NCBI GenBank assembly: GCA_944474755.1
Contig: OX104116.1
Span: 10,171,547-10,235,546, forward strand
Length of the DNA: 64,000 nt
Source of the DNA: Limnoperna fortunei
Taxonomy: Eukaryota; Mollusca; Bivalvia; Mytilida; Modiolidae
Direction: 5' to 3'
Shown piece after piece: positions 1 through 13,117 of the stretch. The notes under the pieces are model-generated. The model saw only the letters and a list, made by a program, of their open reading frames with translations. It made no database searches and was not told the DNA's origin. The stretch's first letter is position 1. The number at the start of each line of letters is the position of its first letter. A program made the translations under genes and the position numbers.

Positions 1-7
1 TTGTAGT

Positions 8-318
8 CAACCCAAAAGAGCTACCTTACGAGTCCCAAGATGGCGGATTGAGAAAATTGTCTCGTTGAGGTCGTTGATTTTAATACGGAAAGCCTGACCG
101 CGTACTGTAGTGGGTAGCAGCTACAAAAGTCTAAATTCTCCACCCTATACAATACTGCATACTTTTCCAGTGGCAGTCAAAATTATATGCCCTAAATCCC
201 GTACCTCCCCTTTCCCCGTTGATTTATTGTTTGTTAACTTGTTCTCGTCCTTAATATATATAGCAGAAATATTGCTCGCTGGACGCAAAGCAAACATCTA
301 ATCCATCAATTAATCAAC
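8..318 (+). repeat. SINE-like family A copy (start cut near the window edge)
   Basis: Runs from the cccaagatggcgg region through the cagtggcagtcaaaat body to the 3' module (gaaatattgctcgctggacg) and a caat-rich tail. Near full length; any frame in it is repeat-derived. Confidence 0.8.
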
Positions 319-1265
319 CATATGCAATCAAACTTGTATAAATGTAAGCTAAGGGGACAACAAAAATGCATTTGTTCATTACATACATGCTAAAATGTCA
401 TATCTTTTTAGTAATGGAAAACAAATTTTTTATATATCAGCGCCTTTTAAAGCATGTATAAATGTTCTCACGTTTGATTTTTAGTGTACTGAGAGAATAT
501 TGATATTTAGCCTTGCAGACATATTCAAATATGTGATAAACAAATTATTACATGATTATCCTATATTGGCCTTCGTATCAGCCATATCGCGGCTGATATG
601 GATTGTGTGTTTAAATAGTGTTTTACTCCACGTTCAGAAATGTTTTAGCTAGATCATCGCGTCCAATTTTTATTGGTGAGGAAGCCGGAGAAAACTGATA
701 TTTCGACAGATACGGAAGTATCGTGTCTTATAACGAGGCCAATACCGTATTGATCATGAAATAATTTACAATTAATGTTGCAACAGAGCTAATAAAATCA
801 AAACAAAAGCAACACAACTAAAAGCTAAAATGAGTTCCGTCACATCCAAAAACAAAACCAAACATCTGCTGTGTGTTGCGCACTAAACTTTGTTAATCAG
901 TTTTATCAAATGTGGCAGCTTTAACTATTTATCAACAGGAAGCATTAAAATAATATATTAGAACGTGTCAATAATCGACAGTTAAATATATTTGTTTTCA
1001 GCATTGGGTATGAAAGTTACACATTAATTGAATACAACATAATTACTTCATTATTTTAGACGTTTTCCATTTACTTTCACGTTTTTATCGATTCGCTAGC
1101 GTTTTTAGGAAATGATAATGTTCTAGCAGTCACATTCTTTGTTCTAAAAATTTCTTCAAAACGTATTACCCATAAACATATTAGTTTAAAATATTATATG
1201 ATAGTGTGTAGGAAAGAAACTTTATTGTTGACAAAATGATTTAATGCTTGTTTGCTAAACGTCCA
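319..1265. other. No gene seen; one small SINE remnant
   Basis: AT-rich sequence. Only a family B remnant (minus strand, 617-697) is recognisable. Confidence 0.6.
617..697 (-). repeat. SINE family B fragment
   Basis: Reverse-complement of the family B 3' half: tttactcca...cagctag...gcgtcc, then ttattggtgaggaagccgga. Diverged. Confidence 0.6.
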
Positions 1266-1545
1266 GGTTGCAATATTTCAGCTATAAATTAGGGGAAAGG
1301 AGATGGTCCAGCGGCAACACAATTTTGATTGCCCTCGGACAGTATGGAGGACGTAATAGAGACAACGAAGAATTAAGCCTTTTGTATCGGATACAATTAA
1401 CCTTCTTTTTTGAAATGTACAACTCGGACCATGCTGTAAGGGATCACAGTGCTCGACCCACAGAGCTGTTTAGCGCGTCCCCAGGTGGCGGATAAGGGAT
1501 GTCCTCTCGTTGGGGGTTGTCAGGTCATTGTAAGGAAAGTTTGTA
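1266..1545. repeat. Composite of two family A pieces in inverted orientation
   Basis: 1266-1396 carries minus-strand tail and body pieces (atttcagctata, cacaattttgattgcc, gccttttgta). 1423-1545 carries a plus-strand head (gctcgacccacagagctg, ctcgttgggggttgtcaggtc). The two face each other with little between them. Confidence 0.65.
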
Positions 1546-2866
1546 AAGATTTGAATAATGAATGTAGATTTTGATGTGTGGAATTATTATACAATTAATG
1601 ACTTAGAAATAGGTCGCTTTCGGGGTTTATCAGCAAGAAAATGTAATATTTTTCATCGACCGCTAGTCGAGGTGAATATGCATTTTTGAGGGGTGAGAAA
1701 TACTGATAGCGACCGTATATCGAAGTCAGTAATTGTTTTATTACATGAATAAAATCACCATATTCCTTAGCAGAAAAACTGGATGTTTTTTTATACTGGA
1801 GTACCTGCTTACATTTTTTAATTGTTATTGTTGTAATGCAGGTTACCCTTATACATGTAATATTTTTATGTAATACTGCATTTTGGTATTGTATTTGCTA
1901 ACATTCCTGAAACGCCAGTTTCACTAATAATTTTGTTCTAACATTTTTAAAGTATATTTAATTAAAACAGATTATTAAATTCAATTTCCACTAAAATTGA
2001 AATTTATAATTTTACCAGAACAGTCGTGAAAAACAGGCATTTAAATTCCAGGAACACTTTGATTTTGGCTACAGTACATCTTTATTTTCCTCCATCATAT
2101 CCATTACTAAAAAGAAGTCATCTGTGTCAAGATTTGATACACGAGTCAGGTAATGGCACTAAATTCGTATTTTCGAAATGTCGATTTCATTTTCTACATT
2201 ATTGGATTCAACAGTTTACCAGATTGTGTACCCTACATTAAGTAAAACACTGAATACGACATTGTATCCGAGTTGGTCGATAGTGGTTACAATGTGTACA
2301 ATTTTTTTGTCTGAAATTAAGTATAATAAACACAATTGGTAACGGATATATATGGCATATTGTTTTAATGTTGAACGAAGTTTATTAATTTCATAGGCCA
2401 GGAAAATGCCGATCAGTTTTAGAAAGGTATGCAAATCACAGAAATGTTAGTATTTTTGACATTCTACACCACCTCATTTTATTGGAGTTTCTGACATCTT
2501 GCGGTTAATGGTTTGTGCAGTGTACCCGGTGTACGTTTTTCAAGAAGTCTCCGACTTTATTGAACGAATGTTTTAAGACGGCTCTTCTGATTGGCTTCAA
2601 AACAACTGTACTATTTTCAGAGAAAACCCTGGTCGATATTGGATTCCGCTTGACCAGCGGAGTCGTGCACCTAACAATAATCTACATATATTTGATGCAA
2701 TTTTAGCACTGTGGCGATTTAACTGCCCTGAACGTTGTTTTTAAAAAGACGCAAAATTAATTATTCACATGGTGTTATGCATTTACGAGTTAGTTTGGAA
2801 AGTTTTTAGTTCATTCAAGAATATTAATTACAACTTTTTTCGCAAGACATAGGTTTATAATTTTCT
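1546..2866. other. No gene seen
   Basis: Short frames only, none with a recognisable domain or splice context. Confidence 0.5.
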
Positions 2867-3057
2867 GGGACCATACAATGATGGTCTAACAGTGCTCGAC
2901 CCACAGAGCTGCCCAGCGCGTCCTTTTATAGCGGACAGGGAATGCCCTCGAGTTGGAGGTTTGGCAGGTCATAATACAGAAAGCTTGACCGCGCATCACA
3001 GTGGGTAACGTGTCTGGAGATTTTCGCGCTCCCTGCTGGACGCAAAGCAAAAAAAAC
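2867..3057 (+). repeat. Family A copy with internal deletion
   Basis: Head (gggaccatac, gctcgacccacagagctg) through gtgggtaacgtgt is present, then it jumps directly to the tail gctggacgcaaagcaa, losing about 150 bp of the body. Confidence 0.75.
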
Positions 3058-6000
3058 TTACTGTTTGTATTTCTTAATATTACAAATATAACAAATTAAT
3101 TGATACAATTTGGGAAAACGAGCAATTGTCAGAATTTCAGCTTGCCGAACTTTTAGAGAATCAGTGATTAGTTAAAGACGTAGCTTATGTACATCTTTAA
3201 AAATAGGTAGTAACATTTGAATGCATAATAGTTTATATCTAATAGGTTCTGAGTAAGTGCAATATTTAGATGTCACGACAAACAAGAATTTGAAATAAGA
3301 AACGAACATTTTGTCATAAAGCATTTGTGTGTGTGGCTTTAATTGCCTCCATAGTTTTACCAACTGCAAGGTACTTCAAGGCGGGATAAGAAGAGGCAGA
3401 CAGAAATAACAGCTGCGCCATAAGCGCATGATACGCCGGTCTTAATATAAGGATAAAAGCTATATGTATACACTTCAAGGAATGCATAAATTCTATCTCA
3501 ATTAATGCAAGAAGTGGTACACATTTGGTTTCTATAAGAGTTCTCACAGACTGTTGAAAAACATGCCCACTTGAGTTTAAGTCAGTCATTAGAATAAGAG
3601 TGTAGACAAATCGAACATTTTAATGCTTATACAATATTTGTCAAGACGTTTCAGTAATTCGAGTTTTGAAAGATTTACTTCTGGATTACACTATAAGTAG
3701 AACAGGCTTGCTTTGGTCACAGCATTTTCGGAGACTTAACGTAAAGCGATATGATTTCAACAACAGTCTGCGAAATATATATTATATGGGAATTTGAAAT
3801 CGGCAATATACTCCTTATTTCAAGTGTTTTCTCTCAATTTGGTTTTATCAATGTGAAATTTTGATTTCAGTGTATTTAAAATATAAAAGACCCACATGAG
3901 ATAAATCATTTTGACAAAAGTTGTCCTTGTGACTTTTGATAAATCGAATTATTTTACTCTTTACAATCTGTCAATGTTTACAGCGTTTGTGATATTATCA
4001 CAAAACCAGAGTAATCGAACTGACATTCAATAAATATATTCAGAATTAGTCCTTGTATCAATATTTTTACTATTACCATTACGATACAGGGTTTTCAATT
4101 TTTTGTTTACCATACAAATTTATAATAATCTCGATGTAATCTGTATGATATCAATATTATGTCATTTATTGTATGTAATAACATTATATAATCATGAAAA
4201 CAGACTACGTTTAGAACAAGGACAAGGACAAACTGAAACAATAATGTCCGTTTAAATTTGAATGATTGTAGATATATTTACTTTATATTAGCGTTTATAG
4301 TAGGAGAACCCAAGGCAGAAACAATCCGTATATATAAGAACAGCCTACACTTCCTAAACATCAGAATCCACATCCAAGCAAAAGTTTAACCTTTATCTAA
4401 TAAACCCATGGTTTAATAATTATTTAAATGGATAATATTAGTTGCGATCTAAACTATTGTATTGTATAATTGTTATGATTCAAGTCTAACCAATCTGTAC
4501 ACTTTCATCAGCCATTCTCTAGCTCTTGAGTTTAGTTTCATTTTAAAACACATTGTCACTTTTCTTATACTTGGATCGTTTGCAGCATATACAAGAAACA
4601 TAAAAAGGTCTCTTATGTGTAATACAAAATTATCCATTACACAATTTTATAATGGTTCTAAAATTATAGAGGAAATGGGGGAAAGAGTGGCAAGTCTGTT
4701 AAAATTGTTACCAGTTTTTGACAATGTCAAGCCAACTTTTATTAGTATTTAAACTCACCGGAGTAGTAATCTATTTTGGTTATTATTTTTTACTTTACTG
4801 TGTTATGTTTGACCAACTGTATGTAACGAAAAAATATTTTTTATTGATATGGTCAGTTCAAAACGAAGTATATGGATATATGTCATTATAATGTTTACGA
4901 CATGCTAAATCTGTTTTTGGGTTTCCAACATTTAGCTTAAGTGCTAGTTTAAAATTAATTCAAATCAAAAATTACAAAATTTATGTTGGACACTTAATCG
5001 AATAGTGACATAATATTTCAGCACTATATGTGTATTAGGCCTATTCATTATTTCAATTTTGACAGTTTATTATTATATGTTTGAACTGTCAACTTGATGA
5101 TATTTTGCTCATTTTTATCTACTGTTTAATACAAGAGTATATGACTGTGTTTTTGTACGCTGGATGTATCATATTTCGACTTTTTGTATACTCATGAAAA
5201 AGTGTAATATTACAAGCCACAGCTATTTTGACACAAAATCAACGTTTTTATTAGTATTTCAAATTTTAATGAACACTAAACGGTCTACGACCTTAAATCT
5301 GTTTAACGAAACTAATAACGGGAAAACTACATAATATTGTACTGTATGTGGTCCATAGACATACCCAAGAATACCTGAAAATACCTAATTAAACTACAAA
5401 ATTGACATTAAAACTATATTTTTTTGTAAAAAATAAATACATATTGCAAGATGTGAAATATTTTTTATGGGCAACTATATTGTTTTAATTTAGAAAAACT
5501 CGAAATTATTGTCATGTAGACACTGGTTAAAATGGAAGTGTTTAGCAGTCTTAGTCTGTTTAAATAAAAGTTGTATGTACTCAATTTATGGTGGAAAATG
5601 TTACAACTAAAGTCCGCAAAGTATGCTATGACATAAAATACTGTAACAAAGAAACATATTTTGGAAACACTTGACATTACTCCTTTATATGATATTATTT
5701 CAACCAAGACATCATGGAGTGCAGCTGGTGATAATATGGTCGATCTTTAATTATTTTCGCATTATTTTGTTTTAAAATTGCGATGTCTAGTAAATATTCA
5801 TTTTCATTGAATGTTCGAAGTTTAGTATTTGTTGTTTATTTTACTATCAAAAATGTTATTTTAACAAGTGTTTGGGTACAGTTTTGATTTTACACGAGCA
5901 TAAGGGGCTTCATAAGATCGACTTATGGTACACACATATGGCACCTTTTAAAAACAAATTTAATGGTTTAAATGTATATAACACATTTTGGTATTAAAAA

Positions 6001-7708
6001 AATTTCGTTTTTTGTACATTTTGTAGTTTTATGAGGTATTCTTGGGTTATTTCTGTGGTGCGTACTGTATGTTTATATTTCAATAAATTTAATTTATGCG
6101 ACATGGTTTTTGTTTATGCCTTTTTAAGTCAAACCGAATAATTATAGTGTGTTCTTGATTTGAGTCAGAAAGCCTACATCATGATATGATTTTACTATAT
6201 ATATTAACACAGAAACGTATCCTATTAAGGAGATATTTATATCTCAATTGAACAACAAAGTAAAGGACTCTATTTACGCATTCTGTACCTACGACAAGCA
6301 TCAACCATGCCATCAATTATTCTAATGCACTCTAGGTTTGAATTAAGTCCTGGATTTTTACTCACTTTGAGCGCAAGCAAATATTTTTCGTGATCCCTTT
6401 TTATTAACGCAATACTAAAACGTTAATGATACAGTAAGATGCTATAAATTGTCGATAAACGTTATTGTATGTATTACCTGTTTTATATATTCGCGTATAT
6501 ACAATGTGAATTTGAGACATTTCGACTAAAAGAGACAATTATTTATTAATATGTCAGTAAAAGTTGTTTTACAATAAGAGAAACACTGTATAGGACTTTC
6601 CAACATCTTGCTGTTTAAGCTTAACACATTACGTCAAACTAGAATTTCGAACTCGAAATTTGATTTAACCTATTAACCATGTTGATTTATAAAAACGTAT
6701 CAAATATTCAAATTTTAATCTTATTATCATATCCATGAAAATGTGTTCTAGTTTCATCTGCAGTGAATTCCAAATAAGATTCGAGTCATGTACTATTGAT
6801 CATCTGCGTGCCAACATCGAGGGTGCACTGCAACTTTAATTGAGATAAATTGCCAGTTTTTATTCTCATGTATATGTTCTGGCTTCATCAATAAAAACTT
6901 CATGTTATTATATAGCCGACAAATTGTTAAAAGATGCGTTTATACAAGCAACCAAATGACTGGAATGTGTTATAGTATGTTGAGTGTGTTATTTTCACGT
7001 TTTTATATACTAATTTAAAATTAAAATTTAAATAACACGGCATAGCAAACACTCCTGGCATTTTGATGGGCAAACTGCAACGTTAGTACATGTAAACGTA
7101 TTAACAATAATAAGAACGCTGAATGTTACATAAATAGTTAAACCTGTTTGATAAAAAGTTGATAGAAAGCCTACAAATACAGATAATGTCTTAAACTTAA
7201 GTGAATCGGTGTCAGATTGTGGTCATATTTCCGCCGCAATATCTCATATTCTATATTAAACAATTTAACTAGTATGTAAAAGGACTACATTATTCTTTTA
7301 ACGCTATTTTTTGACATGCATTAAATGAGGCATCATTCATTCTGGTAGCTTGAAGGTTCGATTTAGGAAATAATTCATTGCTGTCTGTATTTTATAGATT
7401 TCTTAGAGGTGGGTTGACGTTATATTATTGAATATTTTACTAAGAGCTATAGCGAGTAGAAAAACATTATTAATATAATACCTACACATATTAAAATAAA
7501 CCAATAAATACAGTATGACAAAAATTATTTCGATTCAAGTATGAAAATTGAGAAATCGCGATTTTCGCGCTACATATATAAGATATTCTTCATTGTCAAA
7601 TATTGTGATAAAATGTAAAGAAATAAACTGTCGTGGAACGTTATTGTATGTTTTACCTGCTTGATGTCATACAAATAAACATTAATTATCTGTATTTACA
7701 AATACACA
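3058..7708. other. No gene or known repeat recognised
   Basis: 4.6 kb of AT-rich DNA. The longest frames (e.g. 4462-4752, 96 codons) match nothing I know and lack exon-like boundaries. A TATATAAG at about 4333 is noted but has no supported transcript. Confidence 0.5.
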
Positions 7709-8130
7709 AGAGGATCACAGGAGCCTGTAATCGCTCACCTGGAACATAAATGACTTCGAGCTATCTTTAAATTTTTCCAGTCATCAGTTGCAGTCTAGCT
7801 CTTCAAAAATTTGTGTCTAGCTCTTCAAAAATTTTAATTAAAGGTCAATAACTCCTATAAGTGTCATCAGACAATTTCTTAATATTAAAATGATTTGTAT
7901 GCCTTGTCTATCAGGTTAATTTAACAGTTTTGGTCGAGTTATAACAGATTTTCATTTCTAAGTCGAAACTAGTAATATTGCCATAAATTGACATTAAAGG
8001 GCAATAACTCCTAAAAGAAGTCATCTGACAACTTCAGACCAATTGAGTTAATTGTATTGAAATTAACATTTTCTATTATAATTTTAAGGTTAGAAAGAAA
8101 AACTACAAATTTCATTTGAAAATGTCATTT
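7709..8130. repeat. Probable interspersed repeat with internal near-duplications
   Basis: Contains a 21-22 bp unit (gtctagctcttcaaaaattt) twice in tandem from 7793. The phrase aa[ag]g[tg]caataactcctataa/aaa followed by tcatc.gacaa appears twice, near 7840 and 7995. It resembles repeats commonly scattered in bivalve DNA; family unknown. Confidence 0.4.
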
Positions 8131-11100
8131 AAAGGGTTTTTTTTACAGAAAACTTGGTCTTGACTTCTGATTTAATACTGGGCCAAAATATGGCCTTTCT
8201 ATGCTAATTCCATGTCGTATTCTGTTGTGGAATGTCTGGCTTTATATTATACCCAAACAGGGGATAATAAAAGCAGTGGTTGTCGCAGGTGGAATGTTGC
8301 GATCTTGAGCCGGTGTTGGTTTTTTTAATCTTTTTCAAGGGTATACATTGTGTTGAATGTTCTATAACGGGTTTTTGCAAACAAATAATGTACACATTTC
8401 ATTAAGATGTCATATAAATTGTCGTTGACCAATTTTGTAAGTAAATAAATTATGTACAAAAATAATAGAATGGTAATGTTTGTATGTGTAAGGATGAAAG
8501 GATCTCAAAGATCTTTGCGATGCTCTTTATTTCGTCCAAACTTTGTATTCTATAACATTTGCATAACTGTTCAAGGTTTAAATTTGAAAAAGGCCTCCGT
8601 AAGCACCTAAAATAAATTCCATTCATTTAGTAAATGTTATTTAAAGTAATTTTAGTTTTTGCAACCATTAACGCTGTAGAATTGTTGTTTGAAGCACAAA
8701 CAACCATGAGCGATAAAAGACCGCTTTAATTGCCATATCTTTTATTTTACTGGTAGGCGTTGGCATATATGCTAATGAATACTTATTTGATTCTTTAAAT
8801 AACATTTTATCAGTTAATATCATAACTTGACACTGCAGTCAATACTTGTTTTAGATTGGTTGCCTTATAAAAAAATCTTCTCTGAAACTGTATGATTGAT
8901 TGAAATTTAACTTCGACAAATGATGAACAGATGATCCAAATAATTTACTTTTTTCTTGATATTGATGCATCTAGCATTCCACCAACGAACAATTCATTTT
9001 TGTTTTAAATTACTATGTTGAAAATGTTTATACAACTTATGCCACAAAGGTTTATGATCAGGCATGTTCTGCTTACTCTTCCAGTTTCCGTACAGACAGC
9101 AAGCAATAATAACAGCTTACTCCAACTTCAGACGAGCACTCAATATAATAAATGTGCAAATATAAAAACCAAACTCCACTGAAACCAAAACGTTCTGAAG
9201 AAAAAAAGTGTACGCAAAAATGTTGAAATTTGTAACCCCCTCCCTCAAGTGTGCGGTTTGCACACTTATGAAAATGTTTGACAATTATGGACGACCCCTT
9301 AGCATTTAGCGGAATGAATTTAACTTTAATACAGTCACATGAAAATTTGTAATTATTTTCTGGAACAGGAAGATATTTTCATTTGTTGTTATGTCATACA
9401 TTATTCAAGTGTTTTAGACTTATTACTGTGAGACTAAGTTGTAATTGATCGAAGTTTCTTCAGGATTCGACGATAATCAAGTTGCCTTACTTACACAGTA
9501 GACTCACTTTCACTCTTTGATAGATTACTCGTTCTCCATATTTTTATTATCGGTAGAAGTGTATAGAATTGTCAAAAAGACGGGAATGATCAAAATATAA
9601 CATATAACATATACTGTAAACTTAGGATGATTATTTTCTATTTGTAGCGAGTTCCTCCCCATTTTAAACCTGAGATATGGAAATGAAACACGACCTCTGC
9701 GATATTACCTCGACGTTTTTGATTCTGCTGGATGTACAAATATGCACAACAAACGTCCGTCCGATAGAAATGTAATTTTGTCGAAAATATTCATTGAGTT
9801 AGGGCAATAACAGGCGTGCAAAGTTTTTATTCCTGTCAATTTTATTTAAATCTCTATGAACATTAAGGGGATACATGTATCTCATTCCCTTGATTTGTTG
9901 TTACCCCCTAACCGGAGTAACATTTAAATCGTTTAGCCTGCCAGTATTTTTGGTTTAAGTGCTATTGGCGAAATGAAATTTTTAATTTGAAATTTTATGA
10001 CAGTTTATTATTTTTCTTAACTCTCTGAAAATAGCAGAAATATTGATAAACGTTTTAATCAAACAATAAATCAAGTGTTTGCAAGACGTTATGAGCGTTG
10101 TAAATCACTTTGTTTTAATCTGGATCAAAATTCCGTCTTCCAAAACCACTTTTCTCCTTACATAACTTGTTTCTGTCTGTCATTCAAGTATATCTGTCTG
10201 ACAGAATCGTTTCCTTTCAATATTTGTAGACGTTGGTTAACTGTTGCAATATCTTATGGTTATAGGAAGAATTAGAAAATGGATACATCACATTCGTAAA
10301 ATCAAATTAAATAAAATATATAATTTGTTGTCTGAAGCTCTATCGCCTACACTTCCTTCAAAATGTAGCAAGAGAAAGGTATACATCCTTTTTAAATAGA
10401 TAATCACGTTTGTGCTAGAAACAACGAAGAAGTTGTTATAGATATATTGTTCTTGTACATGTAATAGACTCGAGTCAGTTTTCTCCCAAGACTAGCGCAA
10501 ATTCGTAAAACCTTAGCAGACGTTTGTTACTTTTTTAAAACAACATCAGTTGTTTAAAGGCAGCATTAATAACCTAATGTATACGTGCATATCTTGTCTA
10601 AGAATACAAACATTTAAATTAAAGTATTGCCCATGTAAATTAAAGAGAATAGTGTTTATAGCAAGTGTTACCCGTGTTTGTTGTTTACATAGTTAATTCT
10701 AAGTTCAAAACTACCCCGTTTTACAACCGACAACAGACCTTCAACAAATCTCGCTCAATGCTGTTAAAAGTAACGTTGATAATGGTTTTGTTACATTTCC
10801 CTAGGAATATTACATACAATGGTATGCAAAACTTAAAATACTTATTGATTAAATGTATAAATTCAAACATAATATTTTACTCTTTCTATGACATGTAACA
10901 AATGAAGGGGAAATATGCATACACTGAGGCTGCCAAGACTTAGGTTATACGTAAAATCATGTTAGAATAAATAAATTGTACGAGAATGCTGATTTTTGAT
11001 TGTCTGGAAAATATTTTATATCCGAGTCTATCTCTCATCGTCATGGAGACATGTACACTTTCACGTTATATTACTCCGCGAAAAACTGTTTTATGTGTTG

Positions 11101-12140
11101 ATCTTTATTTTAACAATGTCAAATTACACAAATAAAATATTTGAGTTTATTCTTATGTTTAAATTAAATTTATTTATAAGTATTAAAGCAAAATATTTTC
11201 TTCATCTAAGGAAAACAACATTTTCTTGTGCACATTAGCGAATGATACCATCTGCAAAACGGAAATTTTATTATCTTATAGATACAATATCTTTTGTAGT
11301 TAATTCTTAAATATACGTAACAAATTCAACCTATATCACAAGATGATGTCATCAGGCTGTAATCCGTTACATCCCGTAATACACCTCTTATGGTGTGTAA
11401 ACACTAATCCAATTCTTTTAAGATTTTCTACTAAATTTGTTATTTTTTTAATTAGAGCAGCTCTTTTACCTTAAGCGCAACCTGACCAACATCATATATA
11501 TCCTGAGTCGTACGTGACAGGCCTATGTTCTCACAAAATTTCATGACCTCTTTAAAACCTTCCAAGAGAAAACCAGCTTCCGGGGTAAACCCCACTCTAA
11601 AAAAAGCTCTTTCTTTTCAGAAAATCTTGGTTTATAGGTCATGTACTGCATGTGACATAAAACATCCTAAACACCATTAGAACAGAGCAAGTTAGGACTC
11701 TAAATTTTTCTAATATATTCACCTTTCAGAAAAACTTTCATTCATTAAATTCCAGTTAGTAGTTTTTAATATACACTAAGATAAACAGGACTATTTTGTT
11801 GTTAAGTACTATTTTCTTATATGTTCCAAATTTGATTGGTCCCCTTTAGTGTCTTGACACCTTATCGGTTGATAACGTCATATGATTGACTCCTGCCTGG
11901 AAACAAAGGTGGCGGGTTTAACGACGGACGCCATAAATGTGGACTTTGAAATCTAGTAAAAAATTCATTTTATCAATGCAATATTAAAATATTAATAAAC
12001 AAAATATGATGTGGATTTTGTTATATCACATTCCATGTCAATTCTGGGGCAAGCTCTCCGGTTGATATTGTGTTGCAGGGTCAGATATGAAATTAAAAAA
12101 ATTTTTTTTTTTCATAAATATGACATTTGCCATATGAAAT
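8131..12140. other. No gene recognised
   Basis: AT-rich with scattered short frames. 11470-11640 is less AT-rich and could be an old repeat, but no second copy occurs in the window. Confidence 0.45.
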
Positions 12141-12293
12141 TTGTTTGTTTGTTTGTTTGAAAATTGTTTAATGCAATTTTCAGCAATTTTTCAGTCAGTA
12201 TATCATTGTGTCTAGATTTTTTTTTGCGGGGGGGGGGGGGGGGGGGAAGCCGGAATACCCGGAGAAACCACCCGACCTTCGGTAGTAAAACTG
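12141..12293 (-). repeat. SINE family B fragment with expanded G run
   Basis: Begins with the (tttg)n tail, then tttcagcaatttttcag and the gaagccggaatacccgga body in reverse complement. Where other copies have ttattgggggagg, this one has 19 consecutive G at 12228-12246. Confidence 0.8.
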
Positions 12294-12744
12294 CAGCAAG
12301 TACAGATGTGTGCAAGTGAGCTCATCTGTACTGGGACATCTGTACCAGAAATTGGTCGTTTGCGGAAAAAAACATCTACTTGAATCCAACAAAAAACAAC
12401 AAACAAAATCTCTTTTTTTCTCAGATTTTAATAATACTTTTCTTGCAAATGAAACGTTACTTTAACGTCAGCCCTTGAGGTGTCAAAGTACCAAAACATC
12501 CATTATTTCATACTTATACCGTGAATAAATTCGTTCTATTTGTTTATACTCGTAGATATGAAGATTTTAACTTCTAAAGCACCCTGTACACTCTTAGCTT
12601 CGCCTAGGGGCGTACTTATGTACTTCAAGTTTTTAAATCGAAATATCAACGGATATATATGAACCTATATTAATACCATCCAGTTACTTTCGTTTCATTG
12701 CTATCATATATTAAAATATTAACTGCAACTTGGGCTAATATTTG
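12294..12744. other. No gene seen
   Basis: Unremarkable AT-rich DNA between two SINE copies. Confidence 0.5.
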
Positions 12745-13117
12745 AGGTCCCAGAATTATACCTCAGTGCTCGACCCATAGAGCTGCCTAGCGCGTCCCAA
12801 GTGGCGGATAGGGGAGGCCCTCTCGTGGGATTGGGATTATTAGGTTATAAAACGGAAAGTCTGGTCGTGGACAGTGGTGGGTAACATGTTGCCACGCTCT
12901 TTGTACGACAAAGAACCCGTCTGTAAATTTCGAAAAAGAGTAGGCTAAATTTTCCGCTCCTACCCAATATTCCATACTTTTCCTGTGGCAGTCAAAATTG
13001 TGTTCCCGTTGCACCATACCTTTTCCCCGTTGAATTATTGTATGTCAACTTGTTTTCGTCCTGAATATAGCTGAAATACTGATCGCTGGACTTTAGGCAA
13101 ACATTAATCAATAATCA
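12745..13117 (+). repeat. Family A copy, near full length
   Basis: Contains all modules: gctcgacccatagagctgc, cccaagtggcgga, gtgggtaacatgtt, cagtggcagtcaaaattg, ttgatttattg-like, tatagctgaaatactg and gctggactttaggcaaac with a caat-like tail. It is a good copy for deriving a consensus. Confidence 0.85.

Noticed and set aside
4333..4340. TATATAAG promoter-like motif (another at about 35144)
   Set aside because: Such matches are expected by chance in AT-rich DNA and no credible coding exon follows either one.
4462..4752. 96-codon frame with a hydrophobic start
   Set aside because: No known domain, AT-driven composition, no exon boundaries that would join it to anything.
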